A stretch of DNA of 64,000 nucleotides from Leptospira wolffii serovar Khorat str. Khorat-H2 (GCF_000306115.2 NZ_AKWX02000012.1:62001-126000); one strand, 5' to 3'. Counted from the stretch's first letter, positions 37,834-47,128 are shown. Numbers and translations are program-made. The notes: generated from the letters alone by a model not told the origin.

Positions 37834-39594
37834 TTAAACCGCAGCGGCTTGTCGGTTCGCTCTTTCCAGTCGGAGAAGATTTCCTTCGGCGATTGCAAGA
37901 GAGTCCACATTATATGCCTCTGAATGGGCCCTTCGGGAAGCCTGTTGTTCGGAGCCAACCTTAGTCAGGGATTTTTCCAAGAGCATTCCCGCTACGAAAC
38001 GAGTCGCGATTTCCACGGTTTCGAAAGCCAATTCGTCCTTGGTATTTCCATCCCCTATGGATTTGTAAAGGTGGACCGCCTTTTCCAGCTTTTCCCATAG
38101 ATTCTTAAGATCGGAAGAAGCGGAAAATTTTTCCATCTCGGATTCCGCGTAAGCTCTTAAGTGTCCCGTCGGAGCCATTCCCGAAACCACTCCTCCAATC
38201 GCGGCTACTACCTGCAATTGTGTGGTTCCTTCGTAGATCGTCGTAATGCGACTATCGCGGTAGATTCGTGCCACGTCGTAATCTTCGGTATATCCGCTTC
38301 CACCATGGATTTGTAATGCATCCGAAGCGATGGACACGCAACCTTCCGATGCGTAGTACTTGCCCATGGGAGTAAGAAGGTCCGCAAGTTTCTCCCAGCG
38401 ACGAATATTCTCGTCTTGGCTGACTTCTCTTTCGCTCTTTCCTTCCTCCTTGAGCATTCTTTCTTTTTTCCAATGGTAGAGATCGATGGCTCTTCCCGTT
38501 TCGGTCACCAGACAGCGAGTGGCGAGGATTTCTCTCTCCATTCTTTCCAGGATCTTTTTTACAGCGGGAATCTTTTCGATCGGTTTACCGAATTGGATCC
38601 TCTCCGCCGCGTATTTCTTCGCTTCGAAGAATGCGGCCGTTCCGATTCCCAAGGATTGGGTTGCGATCGTGAGTCGTGCGGCGTTCATCATTCCCATGGA
38701 ATATTTCACGAGTCCGTATCCCGTCTTACCGATGAGAAGTCCCGGAGAATTTTCGAAGACCACTTCGCAGGTGGGGGAACAATGCAATCCCATCTTATGC
38801 TCCACTCCCGCGATTTGAACGTCCTTACCTTGTACAAGGAAGAAGGACAATCCTCTCGCTCCGCTTTCCGGACTTCCCGTCCGGGCTAATGTGAGAATTA
38901 CGGAAGGAGAATCTACATAACCGCAGGCGTGGGTGATAAAGCGTTTGGCCCCGTTGATTTTCCAAGTACCGTCCGCGTCTTGCGTCGCTCTAGTCTGCAC
39001 GTTAGGAAGATCGGAACCGTAATTCGGTTCGGTTAAGGCCATGGCTGCGCTGAAATTTCCGGCGGCGATTTGCGGTAGCCATTCTTCGCACATCTCGTCG
39101 GATGCGTAACGCTCCATAATTTCCACTATGTTGATATTTCCGTAGGCGAGGCAAAATGCCGCATCGGCTCTGGCGGCGATTTCGCACATCATGGATTGGA
39201 CCGTAGCGGGAAGCCCTAATCCTCCGTATTTTCTGGAAATGGAGATGGGCATAAGCCCGGAGTCTTTCAGAGTTTTATAACATTCTTCCTGGGCCTTGGG
39301 AAAAGTCACCTTACCGTTCTCGTATTTGAGACCAGTGCGGTCCATTTCCTTACTCCGGGGAGCCACGAAGTCTCCCATGATCTCTCCCAAAGAGTCGGTG
39401 ATAGACCTATAGTATTCTTTCGCCTCGGAGGTGTTAGATGGAGCGTATGCGTATTTTTCGTCCTTCGTTTTTTGGTATTTGGCTGCGTCCTCGAAGTTTC
39501 CTTCATATGCGCTTACCAATTCTTCCCAGTCGATCAGATGTTCGAAATGGGTCTGTAAATCTGAATTATCTTGGAAATAGTTGCCTTGGATCAT
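37834..39594 (-). CDS. Acyl-CoA dehydrogenase
   Basis: 586 residues, longer than the usual 380 because of an N-terminal 80-residue extension and a C-terminal helical domain, as in the large FadE/ACAD-C type. FAD/substrate motifs: AMALTEPNYGSDLPNVQTRA (about 173-192), INGAKRFITHACGYVDS (about 200-216) and the C-terminal IHGGSGYTEDYDVARIYRDSRITTIYEGTTQLQ (about 440-472) with the arm that carries the catalytic Glu. It does the first oxidation of beta-oxidation. Leptospira live on long-chain fatty acids, so this is a central catabolic enzyme. It may share a TetR regulator with the thioesterase-thiolase pair at 43028-45298. Confidence 0.92.
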   Translation of the reverse strand: MIQGNYFQDNSDLQTHFEHLIDWEELVSAYEGNFEDAAKYQKTKDEKYAYAPSNTSEAKEYYRSITDSLGEIMGDFVAPRSKEMDRTGLKYENGKVTFPKAQEECYKTLKDSGLMPISISRKYGGLGLPATVQSMMCEIAARADAAFCLAYGNINIVEIMERYASDEMCEEWLPQIAAGNFSAAMALTEPNYGSDLPNVQTRATQDADGTWKINGAKRFITHACGYVDSPSVILTLARTGSPESGARGLSFFLVQGKDVQIAGVEHKMGLHCSPTCEVVFENSPGLLIGKTGYGLVKYSMGMMNAARLTIATQSLGIGTAAFFEAKKYAAERIQFGKPIEKIPAVKKILERMEREILATRCLVTETGRAIDLYHWKKERMLKEEGKSEREVSQDENIRRWEKLADLLTPMGKYYASEGCVSIASDALQIHGGSGYTEDYDVARIYRDSRITTIYEGTTQLQVVAAIGGVVSGMAPTGHLRAYAESEMEKFSASSDLKNLWEKLEKAVHLYKSIGDGNTKDELAFETVEIATRFVAGMLLEKSLTKVGSEQQASRRAHSEAYNVDSLAIAEGNLLRLERANRQAAAV

Positions 39595-39699
39595 CGGCTT
39601 CTCCCTATCGCTTAGACCTATAGATGTACTTCCTAATCAAGAGTATGTCAAGTCTTCCCCGTCGTTCGGGCGATCTAGTATGATTCGTAATCCAAACAT

Positions 39700-39715
39700 A
39701 CGAACGTACGTATTT
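39700..39715. promoter_or_regulatory. Imperfect palindrome with GAACG-TA-CGTAT core upstream of the acyl-CoA dehydrogenase
   Basis: ATACGAACGTACGTAT has self-complementary outer arms with one mismatched pair and contains GAACG-N2-CGT, like the GAACG-AA-CGTTC site at 42973-42988. More AACG/CGTT half sites follow (GCGAACG at 39752, CCGTTCGG at 39791). It lies 106 bp upstream of the dehydrogenase start. A shared TetR-family regulator is inferred. Confidence 0.3.
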
Positions 39716-39871
39716 TGTCTCCTATGCGAAGGAATGGAGTGGAAAAGAAGCGAACGTTTTAGAAAACCGTTTGTCAAATAAAACGAATACCGTTCGGATC
39801 GGAGAGGAAATGGAAGGCGAGGTCGTAACCTTTGGCCTTGCAGTTACGAATCTAAACCCGAGGATAAAAAG

Positions 39872-40375
39872 ATGAGAAATTACGTATTTCTTTTCTGCGG
39901 AATCGGGTTCTTAACGGCCGGTTTATTCGGAAATTGTTCGGAGTACTTGAGTGCTCCCAAAGACGGGAAAGGAGGAAAAATGAAGTACGAAATCCAAAAG
40001 ACCGAGGAAGAATGGAAAAAGATTCTAAATGCGGACCAATACAGGATTTTGAGAGAGAAAGGGACGGAAAGGGCCTTTACTGGCGAGTATTACTATAATA
40101 AGGAAAAAGGAAAATACCTTTGTGCCGCCTGCGGAGCCGAGCTTTTCGGGTCCGATACCAAATACGAATCGGGAAGCGGTTGGCCTTCTTTTTATAAACC
40201 GACTAACGAAAAGGGAATCGTTTCCGAGACGGACACAAGCCACGGTATGACTAGAACGGAAATCATGTGCGCAAGATGCGGGGGGCATTTGGGCCATGTG
40301 TTTCCTGACGGACCGGCTCCGACGGGATTACGTTATTGTATCAACTCGGCATCCTTGAAATTTAAGAAGGATTGA
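39872..40375 (+). CDS. msrB: Peptide-methionine (R)-S-oxide reductase, exported lipoprotein form
   Basis: 167 residues. Residues 1-24 are a signal with Cys in LFGNCSE (about 24), so this MsrB is probably a periplasmic-facing lipoprotein. The catalytic domain is complete: zinc-binding CAAC and CARC pairs (about 91-94 and 136-139), [11 protein letters not shown] (about 106-116) and the catalytic Cys in [11 protein letters not shown] (about 154-164). It repairs the R-form of oxidised methionine. A lone gene; an exported MsrB fits repair of envelope proteins after host oxidant exposure. Confidence 0.92.
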   Translation: MRNYVFLFCGIGFLTAGLFGNCSEYLSAPKDGKGGKMKYEIQKTEEEWKKILNADQYRILREKGTERAFTGEYYYNKEKGKYLCAACGAELFGSDTKYESGSGWPSFYKPTNEKGIVSETDTSHGMTRTEIMCARCGGHLGHVFPDGPAPTGLRYCINSASLKFKKD

Positions 40376-40523
40376 TTCTTTTCTTAAAGCCGTTCGAAAA
40401 TACGGATCGCATCGTTTTTTAGTTCGATCCCGAAGATCGGAAAGGGATAAAATTCTGTTTGCGCGTCGAAGCTACGAATGGATTCTACCTTAGGGCGGGA
40501 TTTCCGCCCTCGGCAGAATCCGA

Positions 40524-41405
40524 ATGAAGAAAGATCATCTCACCTACCTTCCAGAAAAAGGCGATATCCGCCCTGTTATCCTACAGCACTTGGTCGAAAT
40601 CTATCACCACATCTATTATTTTTTCGCTCATATCCTTGGTATTTTCATAGAGCTTCCCCATCATACCGAAGGGGACAAGAGACCCGTAGTTTGCGTTTCC
40701 GGATTTTTGGGAAGAGGGCTTACCTGGTATGATATGCGTAAGCATCTGATTTCCCTGGGACATCCGGTTTATGTGGTGCCCTTGGGATTCCAAACCGGAA
40801 ATATTCGCAAAAAGAGCAAAATACTTGAGAATTTTCTAATAGAGAACGATATCAAGGATTGCTATCTTCTCTGTCATTCCATGGGCGGTCTTATTGCCGC
40901 CGGTCTCAGCTATAAGGGAAGAGATCGGGTGCGTAAGATATTCACCATAGGATCGCCGATTCATGGCACATATATGGCCTATTTAGCTCCGATTTTTCCT
41001 TGCACTTGGCAGATGATGCCGGGTTCCAAATTGGTTAAGGAAGTCGTGGACACATATTCCAAATTTCATAATGTTCAGGCTGTATTCACCAAAGGAGAAG
41101 GAATCGTTCGTCCCTGGGAAAGCGCAAGACTCGGGAATTTCGACGATGTAGAAATCCCGGAATATGGACATTTGAATTTGTATTTGGGCGCTTTGGGGAT
41201 AGAATGTATGGGGTCCCTGCTCACTTCGGAAGAAAAGAAAGATCCTCTTCCTGTAAAACCGAAAGCGAGTCCTAAAGTGGAGGCTCCTTCCAAGACGATT
41301 GCTTCCGGCGCCAAGCCTTCTGCTAAGAAAACATCCGGGAAGAAGGCGCCCGCACCTAAAAAGAAAGCCGCTCCCAAAAAGGCGAAACCAAAGAAAAAAC
41401 GTTAA
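40524..41405 (+). CDS. Alpha/beta-hydrolase (lipase-like) with a Lys/Pro/Ala-rich tail
   Basis: 293 residues. The hydrolase core runs from about 50 to 225: [19 protein letters not shown] (about 53-71) with the oxyanion-hole region, the nucleophile elbow [14 protein letters not shown] (about 113-126) and a C-terminal His in [14 protein letters not shown] (about 213-226). No signal peptide is seen. The last 60 residues are almost only Lys, Ala, Pro, Ser ([18 protein letters not shown]), like histone-H1-type tails, which could bind DNA, lipids or polyphosphate. A small hydrophobic patch ([17 protein letters not shown], about 28-44) may attach it to the membrane. Substrate unknown. Confidence 0.75.
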   Translation: MKKDHLTYLPEKGDIRPVILQHLVEIYHHIYYFFAHILGIFIELPHHTEGDKRPVVCVSGFLGRGLTWYDMRKHLISLGHPVYVVPLGFQTGNIRKKSKILENFLIENDIKDCYLLCHSMGGLIAAGLSYKGRDRVRKIFTIGSPIHGTYMAYLAPIFPCTWQMMPGSKLVKEVVDTYSKFHNVQAVFTKGEGIVRPWESARLGNFDDVEIPEYGHLNLYLGALGIECMGSLLTSEEKKDPLPVKPKASPKVEAPSKTIASGAKPSAKKTSGKKAPAPKKKAAPKKAKPKKKR

Positions 41406-41455
41406 GTTTTCGTAATATTTTTTCTGGAATAGAATGAAAGGACGGGAGGAATTCG

Positions 41456-42277
41456 ATGTTTCGTATTTTCCAAATCGTTTTTCTGATTTCCTTAAGTTTC
41501 CGTTGTAATTCTCCTCAAATCACGACTTACGAGGAACATAGCGATCATTCCGAATTCATCGGAAGTTGTTTGGACTTTCTCGCAGGCAGAAACGATTTGG
41601 TTTCCCTGTCCGATCCGGTTGCCCTGGAGGAATTGCAACATTCCGCCGAAGAACATTCTTCCAATACAGTGATCATAGGAGATCTTTTTTACGATCTAAA
41701 CGCAAAGGAAGGAAGGCATTTCCGATTGGACTCTGCGAGTAGGATCTCCTATTACCAACCTAAATCCGTCGTCTTAGGAGGTTGGGAAACCATACAGCAC
41801 CTTTGCGCCAGACATATCCGTTACGAATTGGAAAAGTCCTTCTTAGCTTACGGGGAAGAAGGAACGAAGAATCGAGCGGAGAAAAATCTGATTTTATATA
41901 TGAAGTTCGCCGAAGCGGTTAAAGGCAAACCGAATCATATCCGAAACTTTCTTTTTATTCCCGCATTCCGATTCGCAGGCAACGAGGGCGCGTACTTTCC
42001 GTCTTGTAATCTTTTGGAGAAGATGAGGGAGCCGATTCTATCCGGATTACAAAGCGCCAAAAGAAATCCGGAAGCGATGACCGCTTGGACTCAGATGATG
42101 TTGGCGGTCACGAATTATTCGGCGGTTCGCAATCAAGATTGCAAGGTGACGGTCCATAGCGAGCTGAAGTTTGCGGAAAAGGAAACCGCGAATTTCAAAA
42201 ACGAGGTGGAGCAGGTAGGTAAGGCCAAATCCGCTTCTAAGATCCGATTCGGCCAAGCCGCAGGTAAGAGTAAGTAG
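41456..42277 (+). CDS. Putative lipoprotein of unknown function
   Basis: 273 residues. A hydrophobic start and Cys in LSFRCNSP (about 17) suggest a loose lipobox. The rest is helical and soluble, with an HHxR-like run ARHIRYELEKSF (about 118-129) and paired Cys (GSCLDF, PSCNLL, QDCKV). No family is recognised. It follows the hydrolase by 50 bases on the same strand with a GGGAGGA site, so the two may be co-transcribed. Convergent with the TetR gene at 42281, only 3 bases away. Confidence 0.6.
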   Translation: MFRIFQIVFLISLSFRCNSPQITTYEEHSDHSEFIGSCLDFLAGRNDLVSLSDPVALEELQHSAEEHSSNTVIIGDLFYDLNAKEGRHFRLDSASRISYYQPKSVVLGGWETIQHLCARHIRYELEKSFLAYGEEGTKNRAEKNLILYMKFAEAVKGKPNHIRNFLFIPAFRFAGNEGAYFPSCNLLEKMREPILSGLQSAKRNPEAMTAWTQMMLAVTNYSAVRNQDCKVTVHSELKFAEKETANFKNEVEQVGKAKSASKIRFGQAAGKSK

Positions 42278-42280
42278 TTC

Positions 42281-42892
42281 CTACTTAATCGTATATTCCT
42301 CGAAGATTTCCCTGAGGCTGTCTTCCATTTCCCGAATATAGCGCAGATCCTTGGTCATTCTCCAAAGAGTGATGGAACCGTGATAAGCCATTAAAACCCT
42401 GCGAGCGATATAATGAATGTCCATGCTCCTGGAGAGTTGACCGGACGCTACGGCCCTGCTCAAATAATCCCGGATCATCTTGATCCATTTGTCGGCGATT
42501 CCCTTTAGAAATTCCGTATACTCCGGATCGGAATCCATAACTTGGCTTGCAAATCCGGCAAACGGATCTCCGAAAAATTCGAAATGTCGAATTTGCCTTT
42601 CTTTCAGGATTACCCAGGCTCTTAGGAACTCCTGGACTTCGGGGTATCTTTCCATGAGGGAAGCCAGGTCGGAAAGCGTCTTTTCTTCCTGCTTGGCGAG
42701 GTAGGCGATGCCTAACTCTTTTTTGGAAGGAAAATGATCGTAAAGACTGGCCGCTACCGAGCCGGATTCCTGGATAATCTGTCTCATCCCGGTATTGGAA
42801 AAGCCCTGTTTATAGAAAAGTTCCGTGGCTGTGTCTAAAATTCTTTCCCGGACGCTGGCTCCGGAGTCCCTTTTTTTTCTCTGAGCGGTCAT
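42281..42892 (-). CDS. TetR-family regulator of the fatty-acid gene pair
   Basis: 203 residues. Helix-turn-helix [30 protein letters not shown] (about 37-66). The C-terminal domain is of the TetR_C group seen in fatty-acid regulators ([28 protein letters not shown]). It is divergent from the thioesterase-thiolase genes, with a perfect CAGAACG-AA-CGTTCTG palindrome between, so it likely represses them and itself, released by an acyl-CoA. The ligand is inferred. Confidence 0.87.
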   Translation of the reverse strand: MTAQRKKRDSGASVRERILDTATELFYKQGFSNTGMRQIIQESGSVAASLYDHFPSKKELGIAYLAKQEEKTLSDLASLMERYPEVQEFLRAWVILKERQIRHFEFFGDPFAGFASQVMDSDPEYTEFLKGIADKWIKMIRDYLSRAVASGQLSRSMDIHYIARRVLMAYHGSITLWRMTKDLRYIREMEDSLREIFEEYTIK

Positions 42893-42972
42893 GAACTTCT
42901 TACGTCGTTTTTCCAGTATGAGCCTTAAAACCCCGTTTCGTCAATAGAATTTGGGTTTAGCGTATAAAAAAC

Positions 42973-42988
42973 CAGAACGAACGTTCTG
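42973..42988. promoter_or_regulatory. CAGAACG-AA-CGTTCTG palindrome, probable TetR operator
   Basis: A perfect 7-bp inverted repeat around AA, 81 bp upstream of the TetR start and 40 bp upstream of the thioesterase gene. It has the size and form of TetR-family fatty-acid regulators' sites. A similar imperfect core is at 39700-39715. Confidence 0.6.
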
Positions 42989-43027
42989 TATTTTTTTATT
43001 GCTCCGATTTCCCAGGGGTCTAAGCTA

Positions 43028-43921
43028 GTGTCAGGACGGTTGAAAATGGCGGTTACGGAAAAAGACCAAGTACGAACCAGATTTTCGGATCTAGATACGC
43101 AAAGGCATACCACTAGTAGGACCTACGAGGACGCCTGCCTAGGGGATAGATACCGCGTTCTAGACGAGGCCGGTTATTCCTGGAAAAGAATGATCGATGA
43201 GTCCGTTCGATTGCGCACCCTCGGGGCCGATATCCGGTTCTTAGCCCAACAAATGGAGAATACTCCTCTCTCTGTTCGGACCGATTTTCAGATCGGAGAG
43301 GACGGAATCCTATCCTTTTCCCAGGAAGTCGTGGATCCCAGCGGAAAGACCGCGGCAGAAATTCGCACTCTGGCCAGGATCGAAAAAGAAGGAAATCCTT
43401 TACAACTAGTCCCGGCTAACGCCTCTACCCAAGAACTTATTTCCTCCTACGAAACGGTTCCCGATTTCTCCGGAACCTGCGATCGTGCTTCGGCTGAGAG
43501 AGACCTGTTTTATTGCGAAAGAAACCCGTTCGGAGAGTACAATCCTTCCCATTATTGGAGAATTTTGGAAGAAGGTCGTTGGAATTTTACGGCCGCCTGC
43601 GGATTGACCCTGGAAGATCTGGTCGCGATGGATACGACCCTCTTCTACATGGGCGGCAAGATCAGATATCACAAGCCTCTTGTGGCCGGAAGAAAGGCCA
43701 AAATACAGACTTGGATCCATAGCTTCGATAAGATTTGGAGTAGAATGAGACAAGAGATCAGCGACTCCGAATCGGGTGAGATCCTCGCGGAATCCATGGA
43801 CGATCTACTGGTTGTGTCCGTAGGAAAAGCTCGGCCCAAGAAGCCGGGAGGGGAATTGTTAAAAGTGTTCTCCAAGGTCACGGAGTTTCCGGAAAAAGCG
43901 ACCAAGGATGGGCAAAAATGA
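43028..43921 (+). CDS. Double-hotdog acyl-CoA/ACP thioesterase-like protein
   Basis: 297 residues (GTG 43028; ATG 43046 is an equally plausible start). Two hotdog domains are visible: DQVRTRFSDLDTQRHTTSRTYEDACLGDRY (about 13-42, with the long central helix after the Asp) and GEYNPSHYWRILEEGRWNFTAACG (about 172-195) followed by YMGGKIRYHKPLVAGRKAKIQTWI (about 213-236). It resembles 4-hydroxybenzoyl-CoA/acyl-ACP thioesterases. It would release fatty acids or acyl groups in the same pathway as the thiolase gene 51 bases downstream. Confidence 0.75.
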   Translation: MSGRLKMAVTEKDQVRTRFSDLDTQRHTTSRTYEDACLGDRYRVLDEAGYSWKRMIDESVRLRTLGADIRFLAQQMENTPLSVRTDFQIGEDGILSFSQEVVDPSGKTAAEIRTLARIEKEGNPLQLVPANASTQELISSYETVPDFSGTCDRASAERDLFYCERNPFGEYNPSHYWRILEEGRWNFTAACGLTLEDLVAMDTTLFYMGGKIRYHKPLVAGRKAKIQTWIHSFDKIWSRMRQEISDSESGEILAESMDDLLVVSVGKARPKKPGGELLKVFSKVTEFPEKATKDGQK

Positions 43922-43972
43922 AATATTATAATATTTTGATGAACGAACCAAATAAAGGTCTGGAGAAAGACA

Positions 43973-45298
43973 ATGAAACTCGATAAAAAATTGGCGATTT
44001 GTACGCCAAGAAGAACGCCCTTCGCTCAGATTGCGAAAGCTTTGGGACCCTATCCCGGCCACCACTTAGGTCGTATAGTTGCCGAAGATATCCTCGCAAA
44101 AAGCGGAGTTAAGAAGGACCAAATCGACGGAATCGTAGTTGGAGAAGGTTTCTCCAATGCACCTAATTCCGCGAGAGTAATCGCAAACCTGATCGGACTT
44201 CGCGACGAAGTTCCTTCGATCACCGTATCCAATAACTGCGTATCCGGTATCGAAGCGCTTTCAGAAGCCGCTCGTCGTATCATCCTGGGAGAAGGAGAAC
44301 TTTACCTGGTGATCGGAGAAGAATCCCAAACTTCCATGCCTTTCGTCGTGAAAAACGCACGTTTGAACAAGAAAGCGGGATCTCTGGATAAACTGAAAAA
44401 ACTTCTTCCAGACAATCTTCCCGAAGGAGTGGAATTGAGAGACACTCTGGAAGACGGACTCGGAGACGGAGAGACTTCCTACGGAATGCAGGTAACTGCG
44501 GAAATTCTAGCTCAGAACTACGAGCTTTCCCGCGAGATCACCGACAAACTGGCTTTCGAATCCTTCAAAAGAGCATTAGAAGCTTCTAAACAAGGTAGAT
44601 ATGCTCCTTTTATTATTCCAATGAAAGACGAGGACGGAACCGAACTGACCATCGATGAAGCGGTAGGACTTCGCGAAGGACTGGTCGAAAATCCAAGCCG
44701 CATGGGAAGAGCGATTTTGTTGTTCGACAACCCTCAAATGAAATTCGACGAGTTCAAAACCAAATACGCTAAGTATCTGGAAAAATCCCACGGTCCGACC
44801 GTTTCCATCTTTAATGCGAGCCCTCGTTCCGATGGAGCCGCAGGTGTGATTCTAACCACCGTAGAAAAAGCGAAAGCTCTCGGTTTGAAAATCGAAGCCG
44901 TTCTTTCCGGATGGAAAATGAAAGGTGTGGATCCTAACCTGATGGGAATCGGACAAGCTTACGCTACTGAAGGATTGCTTGCCGACACCGGAGTGAAAAT
45001 CGAAGACGTGGATTACGTAGAAATTCACGAGGCTTTCGCGGCTACCGCAGTCGCGGCGCTAGTCCAAATCGAAAAAGATACCGGCTGGAAATGGGAGCAA
45101 AAGTTCGACGAGAAAAAAATCAATCCTAACGGAGGATCCATCGCAATCGGACACCCGTTCGGAGCAACCGGAATCCGCCTGGTCGAGAACGCGATCATGG
45201 ATCTCCAAGAAGACTCCAAAGCTAAGAAAGTGGTTATCACCGCTTGTGCTCACGGCGGAATCGCCGGAGCGATGCTGATCGAGAGATTCGAAGGTTAA
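43973..45298 (+). CDS. Acetyl-CoA acetyltransferase (thiolase)
   Basis: 441 residues. Thiolase active sites: nucleophilic Cys in VSNNCVSGIEALSEA (about 84-98), His in YVEIHEAFAATAVAAL (about 345-360), GGSIAIGHPFGATGIR (about 386-401) and the second Cys in ITACAHGGIAGAM (about 422-434). It splits 3-ketoacyl-CoA in beta-oxidation (or condenses acetyl-CoA). Two-gene operon with the thioesterase-like gene under the TetR operator at 42973. Codon use is biased toward frequent codons, fitting high expression. A strong terminator follows. Confidence 0.95.
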   Translation: MKLDKKLAICTPRRTPFAQIAKALGPYPGHHLGRIVAEDILAKSGVKKDQIDGIVVGEGFSNAPNSARVIANLIGLRDEVPSITVSNNCVSGIEALSEAARRIILGEGELYLVIGEESQTSMPFVVKNARLNKKAGSLDKLKKLLPDNLPEGVELRDTLEDGLGDGETSYGMQVTAEILAQNYELSREITDKLAFESFKRALEASKQGRYAPFIIPMKDEDGTELTIDEAVGLREGLVENPSRMGRAILLFDNPQMKFDEFKTKYAKYLEKSHGPTVSIFNASPRSDGAAGVILTTVEKAKALGLKIEAVLSGWKMKGVDPNLMGIGQAYATEGLLADTGVKIEDVDYVEIHEAFAATAVAALVQIEKDTGWKWEQKFDEKKINPNGGSIAIGHPFGATGIRLVENAIMDLQEDSKAKKVVITACAHGGIAGAMLIERFEG

Positions 45299-45325
45299 TC
45301 CTTTTCGAATATTCGAAAAACGGCA

Positions 45326-45359
45326 ACCCCGGAGAAGAAAACTTCTTCGGGGTCTTTTT
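45326..45359 (+). terminator. Strong intrinsic terminator after the thiolase gene
   Basis: ACCCCGGAGAAG (45326-45337), AAAA loop, CTTCTTCGGGGT (45342-45353) and a five-T run (45355-45359). It overlaps the end of the convergent VapC gene by two bases. Confidence 0.9.
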
Positions 45360-45801
45360 ATCCTTCCAGCGGATTCCAGACTTTTTCGAAGCCGTATATA
45401 GGGAATCTGTCCGTATGAACCGTGGCGAACCTTTTCACACCGTGATGTAAAAGGGTGAATACTAGTCTTGCATCCAAAACTCCCGTTACGGAAACTCCCG
45501 GTCTTCCCGCCTCTCTCCAAATCGAATCGTGCAATTCCTTACTTTTTTCGGGAAAACCGGCGATTCTCCATCTGGGATGCTTTCTGTAAGCGCCTATCAA
45601 ATCCGCGGCGTCTTCCGAGGACAAAGGCTCCCTTAAGATTTCCGGATTTCTGAGTCCCGAATAAAATTCCATAAGCACCAATTCGGAAAGAACCACATCC
45701 GATCTAAGGGATAGGTCCTTGAGAAAGTCCGAAGCGGCTCGATTCCAAGGAGAGTCCTTTACGCTTGCGTAAAGTAGTAAATTTGCATCGAAGGAAATCA
45801 T
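45358..45801 (-). CDS. vapC: VapC-like PIN-domain ribonuclease toxin
   Basis: 147 residues. PIN-domain acidic residues: Asp in ISFDANLLLYA (5), Glu in LSELVLMEFYSGL (about 45), Asp in GVLDARLVFTLLHHG (about 107) and the final HTDRFPIY (about 128). VapC toxins cut tRNA or rRNA. The gene overlaps its antitoxin gene by 4 bases, the order antitoxin then toxin being standard. The target is unknown. Confidence 0.85.
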   Translation of the reverse strand: MISFDANLLLYASVKDSPWNRAASDFLKDLSLRSDVVLSELVLMEFYSGLRNPEILREPLSSEDAADLIGAYRKHPRWRIAGFPEKSKELHDSIWREAGRPGVSVTGVLDARLVFTLLHHGVKRFATVHTDRFPIYGFEKVWNPLEG

Positions 45802-46049
45802 ACGATTGCCGCCTCTTCCTGTCTCAGAGCCTCGTTCCGGATTTCCTCATGGGACAGGCCTTTCCAGCCCAAGGGTTTGGATTCGGGGATCTCCCAGTCG
45901 CGATGGACGGATGTAGCTTCCGGATAGGAATGAATAAGATATTCCAAACCTCTTCTCGTCAATTCCGCTAGGGATATTTCTTTCGCTTCCGCCAAACGCT
46001 TAGCCTTATCGTATAATTCGTCCGGTAATTGTATTTGTGTTCTTATCAT
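45798..46049 (-). CDS. vapB: Ribbon-helix-helix antitoxin (VapB-like)
   Basis: 83 residues. The N-terminal ribbon-helix-helix reads RTQIQLPDELYDKAKRLAEAKEISLAELTRRGLEYLI (3-39), the DNA-binding dimer motif. The tail (EIPESKPLGWKGLSHEEIRNEAL) would wrap the toxin active site. It should repress its own promoter and block VapC. It stands just downstream of the hairpin-rich element at 46099-46183. Confidence 0.8.
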   Translation of the reverse strand: MIRTQIQLPDELYDKAKRLAEAKEISLAELTRRGLEYLIHSYPEATSVHRDWEIPESKPLGWKGLSHEEIRNEALRQEEAAIV

Positions 46050-46098
46050 AATATTCTCTTAATATATTTCCGTTCGGGTTTCTTATGAGGAGGGACTC

Positions 46099-46183
46099 GG
46101 GCGTTCCCCGTCTTTTTCAAAGACGGGTCGGGCTCTTCGGGGCTCGCGCATGCGCGCTCGTCCGCTTTTGCGGACTGACGCCC
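46099..46183. repeat. 85-bp multi-hairpin intergenic element
   Basis: Outer arms GGGCGT (46099-46104) and ACGCCC (46178-46183) enclose CCCGTCTTT-TTC-AAAGACGGG (46107-46127), GCGCATGCGC (46146-46155) and GTCCGC-TTTT-GCGGAC (46160-46175). It is GC-rich, non-coding and lies between the antitoxin gene and the BASS gene. The composition and nested stems suggest a dispersed palindromic repeat. Confidence 0.6.
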
Positions 46184-46212
46184 CTACGATCCCTAACGCT
46201 TGCGGATTCTAC

Positions 46213-47109
46213 TCAACTCACCCCTTCTAACGAAGCTCGTTCTCTGCGTGAATTCCTACCCTTTAGAACGAATAGCCCGAAAATCAGCGCGGTAAGAAAC
46301 ATCAACAGACTATAAGTAATCGGAACGACCGTCATAGTGGGAGTCGCCAGTATCGTCCCGGTTACGAGTAAGGCCGTGGTTCCGTTTTGGATTCCCAGCT
46401 CGAATGCGATCGTGACGGCTTGGGTCTTACTTAAGCGTAAAAGCATTCCGAGTAGGAAGCCTAGGCTGATACAAATGCAGTTCATGGTAAGAGCCGCCGC
46501 TCCGCTTTGTGCGAAGAATCCCAACATCTTATCCCAGTTCTGGCGGACTAGGCCCGCGATGATGGCGAAAAGTATGATCATGGAAAATAGTTTTACGGGT
46601 TTCTCGCATTTTTCGGCGAAATTCGAAGCATAACGTTTCACGAGCATGCCGATTCCCACGGGCAATACCGTGATCACGAATAGTTGTACGATGGTTTTGA
46701 AAATGGGAAGTTCGATCGTTTTTCCTTCTCCCATGAAGTATACCATGGAGTAATAGGTGAGGAAGGGGAGTGTAAACGGTTTGATCACGCTGATGAGAGC
46801 GGTGAGAGTCACGGAGAGAGCCACGTCTCCCTTGAACAGATACGAATACATGTTCGAAGTGGGTCCCGAAGGACAGCAGGAAAGCACCATTAGGCCGACT
46901 GCCAATAAAGGTTCCAACCGAAACATAGTCGCGACTATAAAACCTAAAACCGGTAAGAGCAGAATCTGGGCCAGCAACCCCGCGATTACTGCCTTAGGGA
47001 ACAGGGCCACTCTGGCAAAATCCTTTCCGGTAAGGGACAGGCCCATTCCGAACATGATGATAAATAGTGAAATCGGGAGAACCGTCTCCAAAAGAAATCC
47101 ACTTTGCAT
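46213..47109 (-). CDS. Bile acid:sodium symporter family (BASS) transporter, copy 2
   Basis: 298 residues from ATG 47109 (GGAG seven bases upstream; an ATG 11 codons earlier is less likely). Same fold as 23928-24809: MVLSCCPSGPTSNMYSYLFKGDVALSVTLTALI (about 71-103) and ALELGIQNGTTALLV-type FELGIQNGTTALLVTGTI (about 250-267). It follows the sigma-54-type promoter and SpoIIE phosphatase gene on the same strand (19-bp gap), so it probably belongs to the same transcript and the lipid-hydrolysis regulon. It may import organic anions released outside the cell. Confidence 0.87.
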   Translation of the reverse strand: MQSGFLLETVLPISLFIIMFGMGLSLTGKDFARVALFPKAVIAGLLAQILLLPVLGFIVATMFRLEPLLAVGLMVLSCCPSGPTSNMYSYLFKGDVALSVTLTALISVIKPFTLPFLTYYSMVYFMGEGKTIELPIFKTIVQLFVITVLPVGIGMLVKRYASNFAEKCEKPVKLFSMIILFAIIAGLVRQNWDKMLGFFAQSGAAALTMNCICISLGFLLGMLLRLSKTQAVTIAFELGIQNGTTALLVTGTILATPTMTVVPITYSLLMFLTALIFGLFVLKGRNSRRERASLEGVS

Positions 47110-47128
47110 TTTTCTCTCCTTGTTGTTT

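Noticed and set aside
40962..40977. GGCAC-N-GGC string with sigma-54-like spacing
   Set aside because: It lies inside the hydrolase coding sequence and does not end in TTGC or CTGC.
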